Shown: positions 1 to 7,360 of the stretch, piece after piece
Layout of the letters: each line of letters starts with the position of its first letter
How positions within the stretch are numbered: the first letter of the stretch is position 1
Source of the DNA: Bordetella parapertussis
GTDB taxonomy: Bacteria; Pseudomonadota; Gammaproteobacteria; Burkholderiales; Burkholderiaceae_B
NCBI GenBank assembly: GCA_945911685.1
Contig: CAMEAW010000069.1
Location: 1 to 13,290, forward strand
Reading direction: 5' to 3'
DNA: 13,290 nt
The notes under the pieces: generated by a model
What the model saw: the letters and a program-made list of their open reading frames with translations, nothing else
Told to the model about the DNA's origin: nothing
Databases searched by the model: none
Made by a program: the position numbers and the translations under genes

Positions 1-3
1 TAC

Positions 4-1053
4 ATGGCTAACAATGAACCTCGTCTGACCTCACTTTCGCATGGCGGCGGCTGTGGCTGCAAAATCGCGCCTGCAGTGTTGTCTGAGATTTTAAAAGGCA
101 CCTTGCAAATGCCGATTCCGAAAGAGTTGATGGTAGGGATCGCGACGGCAGATGATGCGGCCGTCTACAAAATCAACGATGAACAAGCGTTGATCGCAAC
201 GACTGATTTTTTTATGCCGATTGTTGACGATCCTTATGACTTCGGTCGTATCGCAGCCACCAATGCGATTAGCGATGTCTATGCCATGGGCGGCAAACCG
301 ATTTTGGCGCTTGCCTTGGTTGGCATGCCGATCAATGTGTTATCCACCGACACAATCGGAAAAATCCTTGCCGGTGGTGCCTCTGTATGTAACACCGCAG
401 GTATCCCGATCGCGGGTGGTCACACGATTGATTCAGTCGAGCCCATCTATGGCTTGGTGGTCTTGGGCTTGATTCATCCTGATCGCGTCAAACGTAATGA
501 CGGTGCGCGCAAAGGTGACGTGATGGTGCTTGGTAAACCCATTGGTGTCGGGATTTTATCGGCTGCGCTCAAAAAAGAAGCGTTAGATGCAACCGGTTAT
601 GAATCGATGCTTTCTAATGCAACCAAGCTCAACACCCCAGGCCCTGAACTCGCCGAGTTGTCGGGTGTGCACGCATTGACCGATGTCACAGGCTTTGGTC
701 TGGCTGGTCATGCACTAGAGATTGCTCGTGGCGCTAAGTTAAGCGCGCACATCAAGTGGGCAGATGTTCCTTTGCTGCCTAACGTATCGGCCCTGATTAA
801 AGCTGGGATGGTGACAGGTGCCTCGGGTCGTAATTGGGAAGGCTACGGTAACGAGATCAAGCTTGCGGCGGGCCTGCCTGCTGATTGCCAGACCTTGTTA
901 TCTGACCCGCAAACAAGCGGTGGGTTGTTGGTGTGCTGTTCGCCTGAGGCCGTACCTGAGGTATTAGCAGTCTTTGGTCGACATGGTTTTAACGACGCTG
1001 CCGTAATTGGTAGCATTGGCGAGGCGCAAGCAACGCGCCTGTTGATCGAGTAA
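4..1053 (+). CDS. selD: Selenide, water dikinase (selenophosphate synthetase)
   Basis: SelD makes selenophosphate from selenide and ATP in the cytoplasm. Selenophosphate is the selenium donor for selenocysteine, 2-selenouridine in tRNA, and selenoneine. The 349-residue length is normal for the family. The N-terminal motif GGGCGCKI puts Cys17, Cys19 and Lys20 where the E. coli enzyme has catalytic Cys17 and Lys20; this is a Cys form, not a Sec form. Expected metal and nucleotide residues are visible: DDAAVY (Asp50/51), TTDFFMPIVD (Asp68), NAISDVYAMGGKP (Asp91), GGHTID, LTDVTGFGLAGH (Asp227), and DPQTSGGLL near the C-terminus. The ATG start gives an N-terminus that lines up with E. coli SelD, but only three bases of upstream sequence are present, so RBS and promoter cannot be judged. 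No selA, selB, selC or mnmH is in the window. The next gene follows after a short gap on the same strand. Confidence 0.97.
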   Translation: MANNEPRLTSLSHGGGCGCKIAPAVLSEILKGTLQMPIPKELMVGIATADDAAVYKINDEQALIATTDFFMPIVDDPYDFGRIAATNAISDVYAMGGKPILALALVGMPINVLSTDTIGKILAGGASVCNTAGIPIAGGHTIDSVEPIYGLVVLGLIHPDRVKRNDGARKGDVMVLGKPIGVGILSAALKKEALDATGYESMLSNATKLNTPGPELAELSGVHALTDVTGFGLAGHALEIARGAKLSAHIKWADVPLLPNVSALIKAGMVTGASGRNWEGYGNEIKLAAGLPADCQTLLSDPQTSGGLLVCCSPEAVPEVLAVFGRHGFNDAAVIGSIGEAQATRLLIE

Positions 1054-1087
1054 TGCTCAAGCTTGGCTATTGGCGCGGGCCACAAAA

Positions 1088-2683
1088 ATGACGTCCGCTC
1101 GGTCACCTGTGGCGCGGCGAGGCTTGCTCACGCTTAGCGCTTGGCTTGGATGGCTTGGCTCTTGTGTCGTCTTGGCGTTAACGCTGGCGCAGGCGTCGCT
1201 TGCTCAGCCCTTAGTGGTGGGCTCAAAGCGTTTTACCGAGTCGTATATTCTTGGCGAGATTGTCAGCCAAGCCGTTTCCGCTGCCGGCCACGACCGTGTC
1301 GTATTGAAGTCTGGTATGGGTAATACCGGTATTTTGTTATCGGCTTTACGCAGCGGTGAAATAGATCTCTATCCTGAATACACCGGCACCATTACGCGCG
1401 AAATTTTAAAAACCGAACAGGTCTTATCCCTTGCAGAGATCAACGCACGCCTCTTGCCAAGCGGGCTTCAAGCAGGTGTCTTGCTTGGCTTTGATAACTC
1501 ATATGTCTTGGCGGTTCGTCGTGACGTTGCCGAAAAATTACAACTGCGTACTATTTCCGACTTAGCGAAACACCCAAGCTTAGTTTTGGGCTTGTCGCAT
1601 GAGTTCATTGGTCGCAGCGATGGCTGGAAGGGCTTGGCCAATCGATACCAGTTGAGCAAACTCTCACCCAAGGGCTTGGATCACGGGTTGGCGTATGAAG
1701 CTATTCGGGCGCGACAAATCGATGTGATGGATGCCTATGGCACTGATTCGAAGTTGTTGCGCGAGGGCTTGGTTGTACTGCAAGATGAGTTGAATTTTTT
1801 TCCGACGTATGACGCACTTTTGTTGTACCGTCTAGACGTTCCGACTAAGTTCTCAGCCTCGTGGAAAGTCATCTCGGCGTTACAGAACACAATCTCTCAA
1901 CAGACGATGCGTGAGTTGAATTCACGCGCTGAAATAGACGGCCAGCCTTTCGCAGTCGTCGCGCAGGATTTCTTGCAACGGCAAGCTCAGGGTGAAAAGA
2001 AAGACGCGGCGGTTCTGAGCGGTAACGTCGAGTCGAGCGCGCGCGGTTCAACGCTGCAAAACTTTATCGATACGCTACTGGGCCCTGATTTTTTGCGGTT
2101 GAGTGCCCAGCATCTGTTTTTAGTGTTCGTGTCGCTGCTGTTGGCGATCGTGGTCGGAATCCCTTTGGGCGTGTTAAGTTTTTATCGGCCAAAGGCAGGA
2201 CAAATTGTTTTGTCGGTGACGAATGTGATTCAAACGATTCCTTCACTGGCTTTGTTAGCTTTTTTGATTACTTTGTTTGGCTTGATCGGAACAATCCCAG
2301 CGATCGTGGCGCTCTTTTTATACGCGCTACTGCCCATTATCCAAAGCACGCATGCTGGGCTTAGCGAGATTTCGTACTCCATGCGTCAGGCGGCAAAAGC
2401 GTTAGGCTTAAGTGCTCGTGATCAACTCTGCCTCATTGAGTTGCCTTTGGCGCGCACAATGATTTTGAGTGGTATCAAGGTCTCTGCAGTGCTGAGTGTT
2501 GGCACAGCGACTATTGCTGCCTTTGTGGGTGCCGGCGGGTTTGGCGAACGTATTGCTCAAGGCTTGGCGTTAAACAACACGTCTATGCTCTTGGCGGGTG
2601 CGATTCCCTCTGCGGTGTTAGCGTTGTTGATGCAATATGGGTTCTTTCTGGTTGAGCGAAGGCTGAATCGCCACAAGCATTAA
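1088..2683 (+). CDS. Fused ABC transporter substrate-binding protein and permease, osmoprotectant/ergothioneine type
   Basis: This is a single 531-residue polypeptide. Residues about 1-40 are an Arg-rich N-terminus plus hydrophobic stretch ending in ASLAQ, a likely signal peptide or anchor. Residues 42-305 are an OpuAC/ProX-type binding domain, with GSKRFTESYILGEI, GEIDLYPEYTGT and DAYGTDSKLL. Residues about 335-525 are a ProW/OpuCB-type permease with several membrane helices and the EAA coupling loop (QAAKALGLSARDQLCLIELPLA region, 434-455). The family imports quaternary amines such as glycine betaine or choline, and in the EgtU branch ergothioneine; the substrate cannot be read here. ATG at 1088 is chosen because it begins the signal peptide; an in-frame TTG at 1070 would add six residues. 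Neither has a strong Shine-Dalgarno. The gap to selD is 34 bp, so co-transcription is likely. No cognate ATPase lies nearby. Confidence 0.9.
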   Translation: MTSARSPVARRGLLTLSAWLGWLGSCVVLALTLAQASLAQPLVVGSKRFTESYILGEIVSQAVSAAGHDRVVLKSGMGNTGILLSALRSGEIDLYPEYTGTITREILKTEQVLSLAEINARLLPSGLQAGVLLGFDNSYVLAVRRDVAEKLQLRTISDLAKHPSLVLGLSHEFIGRSDGWKGLANRYQLSKLSPKGLDHGLAYEAIRARQIDVMDAYGTDSKLLREGLVVLQDELNFFPTYDALLLYRLDVPTKFSASWKVISALQNTISQQTMRELNSRAEIDGQPFAVVAQDFLQRQAQGEKKDAAVLSGNVESSARGSTLQNFIDTLLGPDFLRLSAQHLFLVFVSLLLAIVVGIPLGVLSFYRPKAGQIVLSVTNVIQTIPSLALLAFLITLFGLIGTIPAIVALFLYALLPIIQSTHAGLSEISYSMRQAAKALGLSARDQLCLIELPLARTMILSGIKVSAVLSVGTATIAAFVGAGGFGERIAQGLALNNTSMLLAGAIPSAVLALLMQYGFFLVERRLNRHKH

Positions 2684-4179
2684 CGCGTCCACGCTGCTTC
2701 GCTACTGCCCAACGGCCCAGAGGGTTGATCCCATTGCATGTTGATCCCTGAGAGATCAACGGGCCAGTGCAGTCGCCGTGCAGCACCCCAGTAGGTGTCT
2801 TCGATTGCTGGGGCTTGATCTGACTCTGTTTCTGGCGCTAACACCTGATTGTTTTTTTCTGGGTGGTTCAGGGTCGTCATGAGCAGTGCACCCGTTCGCG
2901 CAAGGGATGCACGTGCAATGCTCCCAGTAGCTGTTCTGAGCCGTATCTCAAGGCCGCGCAACGCAGCGGTTGCCAAGATATAACCAGTCGCGTGATCAAG
3001 CGCCTGTACTGGTAGAGGTTTTGGTTTAGAACTGCCCGCGAGTTGTTGCCCCGCGTGCGCAATGCCCATACTCATTTGCACTAGGCTATCAAAGCCGCGG
3101 CGATTTTTCCAGGGGCCAGTAAAGCCGTAAGCGTCTAGAGAGACATCCACTAAGCCTGGTCTGATTTTTTGTCGTTGCTCGGCATCGAGCCCTAACGTTG
3201 CGAATGCATCGCTGCGATAGCCGTGCACAAGCACGTCGGCCTCGCTCAGTAAGCTGATCCAACGTTCGCGGTCAGACGGATTGCGTAAATCAAGACGCGT
3301 GCAACGTTTACCGAGTGTCATTTCTGGTGCGAGTGTGGGCTCATCCCACCAAGGCGGATCGACACGCAAGACCTCAGCCCCTAACCCCGCAAGCATGCGA
3401 GTGGCAGAAGGACCTGCCAACACGCGTGTCATATCAAGCACCTTGAGTCCTTGCAAGGGACGACTGCGGTTGAATGACCAGAGTGGCTTTGCGATCACCG
3501 CGCCAGACTGCCAATGTAACAGCGGTTCGCTCAGTACGGCTTGACCGTGAGGATGTGCTTGCCAGTCTTGCCACGACCGCATTGTCGCGGCGCAGCCTCC
3601 CTCGGCTAAAACCTTGGTCTCAAGGGCATCAGCTGGCCAGACAGCCACGGCTCGAGCAACGTCGGCGCGCCCAGAGGGCGCAGTGAGTTTTAACGCCCTT
3701 AGTGCTGCCGCGCGATGATGTGGAGCGTTGGTATGTAGCCGGATCCAACCGTCACTTGTTTCATAATCGCCCATCACGAAATCTTCGGCAGACGAAGGCT
3801 GCCAGCCAATGGGGCGCAACGAGTACGCAAACCAACAAGAGGCGAGGCGACGGTCGACAGTGACAGTTTTTATTGAGGTGGTGCGACTTGTTGGTGTCGC
3901 ACTAGGCTTGAATGCTGCTCCTACCCCAGCGAATGCTGACACAATGTCAGTTGAATCACGCGTCACCGTCGAATCCATTGCATCCAGTAAAGAGCTGAGC
4001 GCAAGCCCGGCAGCGCCCATAGAAGCGGCTGCCAAATCTGTGACCGCGAAGACCGAGGGTAGTTCGCCCGCGCCGTTGAATGTCACTCGATTCAACAGGT
4101 GTTCATTGCCCTGTGCTGCATGCCAGATCGCCTTGAGTAACTGCGTGGCAATTTTGTTTGAGTTCGCGGTGCTCTGCAT
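2680..4179 (-). CDS. Family III (CaiB/BaiF) CoA-transferase, two-part architecture
   Basis: Family III enzymes move CoA between carboxylic acids through an aspartyl-CoA mixed anhydride. Residues about 242-430 form the Rossmann-like half: PLQGLKVLDMTRVLAGP, LAGLGAEVLRVDPP, SLLSEADVLVHGYR and YGFTGPWKNRRGFDSLVQ. Asp395 in ALDHATG corresponds to the catalytic aspartate of formyl-CoA transferase (its GDSNTG motif). Unusually, residues about 40-225 precede this and look like the other half of a family III enzyme (LPSVFAVTDLAAASMGAAG, GDYETSDGWIRLHTNAPHH, GGCAATMRSWQDWQAHP). The protein is therefore arranged C-half then N-half, at 499 residues against about 400 for the standard fold. The start ATG at 4179 has only a weak AGG upstream. 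The stop overlaps that of the converging transporter gene in TTAA. Substrate unknown; its nearest neighbours give no pathway. Confidence 0.88.
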   Translation of the reverse strand: MQSTANSNKIATQLLKAIWHAAQGNEHLLNRVTFNGAGELPSVFAVTDLAAASMGAAGLALSSLLDAMDSTVTRDSTDIVSAFAGVGAAFKPSATPTSRTTSIKTVTVDRRLASCWFAYSLRPIGWQPSSAEDFVMGDYETSDGWIRLHTNAPHHRAAALRALKLTAPSGRADVARAVAVWPADALETKVLAEGGCAATMRSWQDWQAHPHGQAVLSEPLLHWQSGAVIAKPLWSFNRSRPLQGLKVLDMTRVLAGPSATRMLAGLGAEVLRVDPPWWDEPTLAPEMTLGKRCTRLDLRNPSDRERWISLLSEADVLVHGYRSDAFATLGLDAEQRQKIRPGLVDVSLDAYGFTGPWKNRRGFDSLVQMSMGIAHAGQQLAGSSKPKPLPVQALDHATGYILATAALRGLEIRLRTATGSIARASLARTGALLMTTLNHPEKNNQVLAPETESDQAPAIEDTYWGAARRLHWPVDLSGINMQWDQPSGPLGSSEAAWTR

Positions 4180-4267
4180 AGTGTGTGGTGCCTGATCTGA
4201 ATCAAGGTTGAGAAAGGCGAGATGTACGAAAACGGTGTTGACGGCAGAGCCTTCACTATAGAACTAC

Positions 4268-4276
4268 TGGTATCAT
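4268..4276 (+). promoter_or_regulatory. Putative extended -10 promoter for the GT9 gene
   Basis: TGGTATCAT fits the extended -10 pattern TGnTATAAT with a single mismatch in the hexamer. No good -35 hexamer is present 16-18 bp upstream, which is tolerable for extended -10 promoters. The predicted start point, around 4283, lies inside the Fur-like sequence that follows. Inference from motif only. Confidence 0.4.
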
Positions 4277-4280
4277 TTGA

Positions 4281-4299
4281 AATAATAACAATTCTCATT
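4281..4299 (+). promoter_or_regulatory. Fur-box-like operator
   Basis: AATAATAACAATTCTCATT matches the 19-bp Fur consensus GATAATGATAATCATTATC at 12 of 19 positions by hand alignment and resembles the ATTCTCATT type of proteobacterial iron box. It directly follows the extended -10, where a bound repressor would block initiation. It lies between the divergent CoA-transferase and GT9 genes. The region is AT-rich, so a chance match is possible. Confidence 0.4.
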
Positions 4300-4301
4300 T
4301 A

Positions 4302-4367
4302 ATGGCCAGCGTTCGGGCGTATCTTGCCGCATTCATCACCTATCGAGTTGCGTTAGCCTTATTGTGA
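4302..4367 (+). CDS. Possible 21-codon leader ORF overlapping the GT9 start
   Basis: ATG at 4302 opens a 21-residue, largely hydrophobic reading frame (begins MASVRAYLAAF) that ends with TGA at 4365-4367. This stop overlaps the GTG start of the downstream gene as GTGA. The downstream gene has no recognisable Shine-Dalgarno, so ribosomes ending here could restart on it, as in translational coupling. The leader has no clear Shine-Dalgarno either and would begin about 19 nt after the inferred transcription start. It could be a chance ORF. Confidence 0.3.
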   Translation: MASVRAYLAAFITYRVALALL

Positions 4368-5431
4368 AAAACGTCATTGTTTTCATCCGAAGTATGCGGT
4401 TTCTAGGGACACAAATTGTGTCTTATCCGCTGCTCTATCAAATTAAACAGTTTTGGCCCGCGTGCCATCTGCGGGTTGTCGCACAAGACGCCGTGAGTCA
4501 GTACTATCTGACCTTGCCGTGGGTCGATGCGTTTACGCAGGCAGACAAGTTACCGGAAGTGTATCGGGCGATGGATGGCGAAGCAGATCTGGTCATCGCC
4601 TTACACTTTGCCAGTGAAAAATACGGGATCGCCGCTTTGCTTAAACGGCCTAAGCTTCGGCTTGGTTTTAAAAACAAACGCGTCACAGATTTTGTCTGGA
4701 CCCACTCGCACCGTAAAGATTTTTCTGAATATATGGGACTCGCAAATTTGCGTGTACTAGCAGCCTTTAAAGATTTTGATGCTGCTCAAGCGGCGCGACA
4801 GTGTGTGCAAGTCTTAGCCGCCCTCGAAGGCCAGGTCTCAACCGCTAGGTCGTCTGAACTCGCACACGCAAACGATGCGTCTGATAGTCGTTCACGACTC
4901 AGCGAACCAAGCGCTCACCCACCTAGCGCTGGTGACACAAATGCCCCACAGATAGTCTTAATGCCAGGCGGTGGTGCCGGTGATTACAAACGCTGGCCGA
5001 TCGAGCATTATGTTGCGCTGGCTGACTTACTGAAGTCGACGCTCATGCCTCAAGCCAGTTTTTGTTTTGTGATGGGGCCAGACGAAGCTGAGCAACATCG
5101 CTGGTTACAAAGCCTTGGGCGCAGCGACTTTGTGTATCTCATGACTCGGCCTTTATCCGAAATTGCCGAAGCGGTGATGGGTGCCAAACTTGCAGTGGCA
5201 AATGATTGCGGCCCGTCGCATTTGGCGCAATTTGCGGGTGTGCCTTACGTAGGCGTTTTTCATGAAAGTAATCGCGAATGGTTTTGGGCGCGTGAAACCA
5301 GCGTCGACGTCTTGCCGCAAGATGGCACCTGCGAGATCAAAAATGTGACGCCCGAGCAGGTACTTAACGCTTGTCAGCAGGTATTGAGTCTCACGATTTC
5401 GAGCGGTTCTCTCAACCGCCCTTTGGGATGA
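4364..5431 (+). CDS. Glycosyltransferase family 9 (heptosyltransferase-like) protein
   Basis: GT9 enzymes such as WaaC, WaaF and RfaQ add heptose or related sugars to lipopolysaccharide core at the inner face of the cytoplasmic membrane. The N-terminal half begins VIVFIRSMRFLGTQIVSYPLL, the usual GT9 opening although the common LGD is LGT here. The C-terminal nucleotide-sugar half has LMPGGGAGDYKRWPIEHY (199-216), MGPDEAEQ (237-244) and the signature ANDCGPSHLAQFAGVPYVGVF (279-299). Between the halves, residues about 155-195 form a Ser/Ala/Asp/Pro-rich, probably disordered linker. The GTG start is needed to keep the first beta strand; an ATG lies ten codons later. The gene stands alone, without neighbouring LPS genes, so acceptor and sugar are unknown. 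Upstream are a putative promoter, a Fur-like box and a leader ORF overlapping the start. Confidence 0.85.
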   Translation: MKNVIVFIRSMRFLGTQIVSYPLLYQIKQFWPACHLRVVAQDAVSQYYLTLPWVDAFTQADKLPEVYRAMDGEADLVIALHFASEKYGIAALLKRPKLRLGFKNKRVTDFVWTHSHRKDFSEYMGLANLRVLAAFKDFDAAQAARQCVQVLAALEGQVSTARSSELAHANDASDSRSRLSEPSAHPPSAGDTNAPQIVLMPGGGAGDYKRWPIEHYVALADLLKSTLMPQASFCFVMGPDEAEQHRWLQSLGRSDFVYLMTRPLSEIAEAVMGAKLAVANDCGPSHLAQFAGVPYVGVFHESNREWFWARETSVDVLPQDGTCEIKNVTPEQVLNACQQVLSLTISSGSLNRPLG

Positions 5432-5445
5432 TTTAGCCACAGAGT

Positions 5446-5462
5446 CGCGTGGGCACCACGCG
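5446..5462. repeat. Short perfect hairpin after the GT9 gene
   Basis: CGCGTGG, a GCA loop, then CCACGCG: a 7-bp GC-rich inverted repeat 15 bp after the GT9 stop. It has no T-run on either side, so it is not a standard intrinsic terminator, but its position suits 3'-end formation or mRNA protection. A second small inverted repeat (GCGGTT/AACCGC, 5403-5419) lies inside the end of the gene. Confidence 0.4.
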
Positions 5463-5487
5463 CCTAAGAAAAAGTCAGTAGGCTTTA

Positions 5488-5519
5488 GTGTTTGGTTGCG
5501 CAGAACAGATGCCAAACGC
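5488..5519. repeat. Inverted repeat upstream of the ThDP enzyme operon
   Basis: GTGTTTGG (5488-5495) and CCAAACGC (5512-5519) pair over 8 bp with one G-T mismatch, separated by 16 bp. A TATAAA hexamer (5532-5537) follows at a distance that could make it a -10 element, but no convincing -35 is seen. The repeat could be an operator for the downstream operon. Motif inference only. Confidence 0.3.
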
Positions 5520-5617
5520 ACCAAAGTGTCGTATAAAGAATAGGTAGTCAACATAAGACGCAAAAACGAATCACGAGACAACGCACGCTCAAAGACTTGA
5601 TCTTTGTCAGGAACCCG

Positions 5618-7360
5618 ATGAATACGCCTAAACCCATTCCTACCCCCTTGACTGTTACTGGGCTCAATGTGCACGAGTCAGTGGGGCACGCGATCGTGCG
5701 CGCCCTCAAACGGCATGGTGTTGAATGCACCTTTGGCCAAAGTCTGCCCACCATGTTTCAGTTGTCGGCTGAAGCAGGTGGTATCAAGCAGATTGTGTAT
5801 CGCACCGAAAACGCTGGTGGTTATATGGCTGATGCGTATGCAAGGCTGACCGGTAAACCAGGGATTGTGACGGCACAAAATGGCCCTGCCGCAGCATTGT
5901 TAGTGGCTCCCCTTGCCGAGGCGCTTAAGGCGTCGATCCCAGTGATTGCCCTGGTTCAAGATGTGAGTCGCCTGCAAACCGATAAAAATGCGTTTCAAGA
6001 TTTAGATCACATTGGCATGTTCAGCGCCGTCTCGAAATGGGTACGTCGCGTCAATGAACCTAGCCGCGTCGATGATTACATTGATCAGGCGTTTACGATG
6101 GCTTGTTCGGGGCGCCCCGGGCCTGTGGTGTTGTTGTTCCCGAGTGATCTGCTGACCGAACCGTTGGTTCCTTCAACGCGTACAGCGTGTTTGGGGCAGT
6201 ATCCCCTAGACCCAACGGTTGCTTCACCCGATGCAGTGCGCCATGCCGCTGAATTGCTAGCAAAAGCTGAGCGCCCGCTTGTGATTGCCGGGGGCGGTGT
6301 GCATCTGTCGCATGGCCACGCCGCATTGACGCGCCTGATGGATGAAGGACACTTGCCGGTGGCCACTACCGTGATGGGTAAGGGTACGGTTGATGAGCGT
6401 CATGCACTTGCCGTAGGTGTGGTTGGCTATTTTATGGGGCCAAACGGTGCGACGCGCTATCAACGCAAGCTAGTCACCGAAGCCGATGTGATTCTGTTGG
6501 TGGGCAATCGTACCAATCAAAATGGCACTGATTCGTGGCAGCTATATCCAAAAAATGCACATTACATTCACTTGGATATCGACGGCACTGAAGTGGGTCG
6601 CAATTACGAGGCAACGCGTTTGGTAGGTGATGCAGGGTTGACACTCGATGCGTTGGCCGAAGCTCTTGGCAAACTTGATCTATCAAAACGTCGCGCGCAG
6701 CGACCCGCACTTGAGGCAAGTATTCAAGCTGCGCGTGAGGTCTATTTAAAAGAATCAGCGCCGGTTCGTTTGTCAGCGCAGTCCCCAATCCGTCCAGAGC
6801 GCGTCATGCACGAGTTGCAAAAACGCCTAACCGGCGACACAGTGATGGTGGCGGATGCCAGCTACTCATCGATCTGGATCTCAAACTGTTTGACCTCAGT
6901 CAAAAGCGGCATGCGCTTTATTACGCCCCGTGGGTTAGCTGGCTTGGGCTGGGGCTTTCCGATGGCCTTGGGTGCCAAAGTTGCACGCCCGCAATCAGAG
7001 GTGTATTGCCTGGCGGGTGATGGTGGGTTTGGACACGTCTGGTCAGAGCTAGAGACTGCACGCCGCATGGGCTTGAAGGTGACGCTCATTGTTTTAAACA
7101 ATGGGATTTTGGGATACCAAAAACACGCCGAAAACGTGAAGTTTGGCACTCACACCAGTGCAGTCGATTTTTACCCCGTTGATCACGCTGCGATCGCACG
7201 CAACTGTGGCTGTAACGGTATTCGTGTCACAGATCCCGAGCAACTGAATCAAGCGCTTGACGCTGCGCGTGCGAGCGATGTCACGACTCTGATTGAAGTG
7301 ATGACCGATGAAAACGCCTTCCCTCCCATCACAGCTTATACGGCGGCCTTAGAAGCATGA
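5618..7360 (+). CDS. Thiamine-diphosphate-dependent enzyme, acetolactate synthase-like
   Basis: This 580-residue cytoplasmic enzyme has the three-domain layout of the POX/ALS family. The PYR domain carries the catalytic glutamate Glu64 in RTENAGGYMADAYAR. A central Rossmann-like domain contains LVIAGGGVHLS (221-231). The PP domain has the ThDP-Mg motif, GDG at 467-469 ending in NN at 494-495. FQDLDH (127-131 region) resembles the FQE.D of acetolactate synthases. The family decarboxylates 2-oxo acids, often ligating the product to an acceptor; the substrate here cannot be read, and a biosynthetic IlvB role is unlikely because no small subunit follows. ATG at 5618 is preferred because CAGGA sits 5 bp upstream; an in-frame TTG at 5597 would add seven residues. 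The stop overlaps the next start as ATGA, indicating one operon with the SDR and a Bug receptor. Confidence 0.88.
   Translation: MNTPKPIPTPLTVTGLNVHESVGHAIVRALKRHGVECTFGQSLPTMFQLSAEAGGIKQIVYRTENAGGYMADAYARLTGKPGIVTAQNGPAAALLVAPLAEALKASIPVIALVQDVSRLQTDKNAFQDLDHIGMFSAVSKWVRRVNEPSRVDDYIDQAFTMACSGRPGPVVLLFPSDLLTEPLVPSTRTACLGQYPLDPTVASPDAVRHAAELLAKAERPLVIAGGGVHLSHGHAALTRLMDEGHLPVATTVMGKGTVDERHALAVGVVGYFMGPNGATRYQRKLVTEADVILLVGNRTNQNGTDSWQLYPKNAHYIHLDIDGTEVGRNYEATRLVGDAGLTLDALAEALGKLDLSKRRAQRPALEASIQAAREVYLKESAPVRLSAQSPIRPERVMHELQKRLTGDTVMVADASYSSIWISNCLTSVKSGMRFITPRGLAGLGWGFPMALGAKVARPQSEVYCLAGDGGFGHVWSELETARRMGLKVTLIVLNNGILGYQKHAENVKFGTHTSAVDFYPVDHAAIARNCGCNGIRVTDPEQLNQALDAARASDVTTLIEVMTDENAFPPITAYTAALEA

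Noticed and set aside
3809..4195. Plus-strand open frame of 128 codons antisense to the start of the CoA-transferase.
   Set aside because: Ala/Ser/Val-rich shadow of the real gene, whose protein shows family motifs in this region (LPSVFAVTDLAAAS).
4238..4262. TTGACG followed by TATAGA as a sigma-70 promoter before GT9.
   Set aside because: The spacer is only 13 bp, too short for a working promoter; the extended -10 slightly downstream fits better.
5153..5674. Minus-strand open frame of 173 codons covering the end of GT9 and the whole gap before the ThDP enzyme.
   Set aside because: Its composition shows no domain or motif, it lies antisense over conserved GT9 motifs (ANDCGPSHLA), and it enters the start of the ThDP gene. 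The gap is better explained by regulatory sequence.
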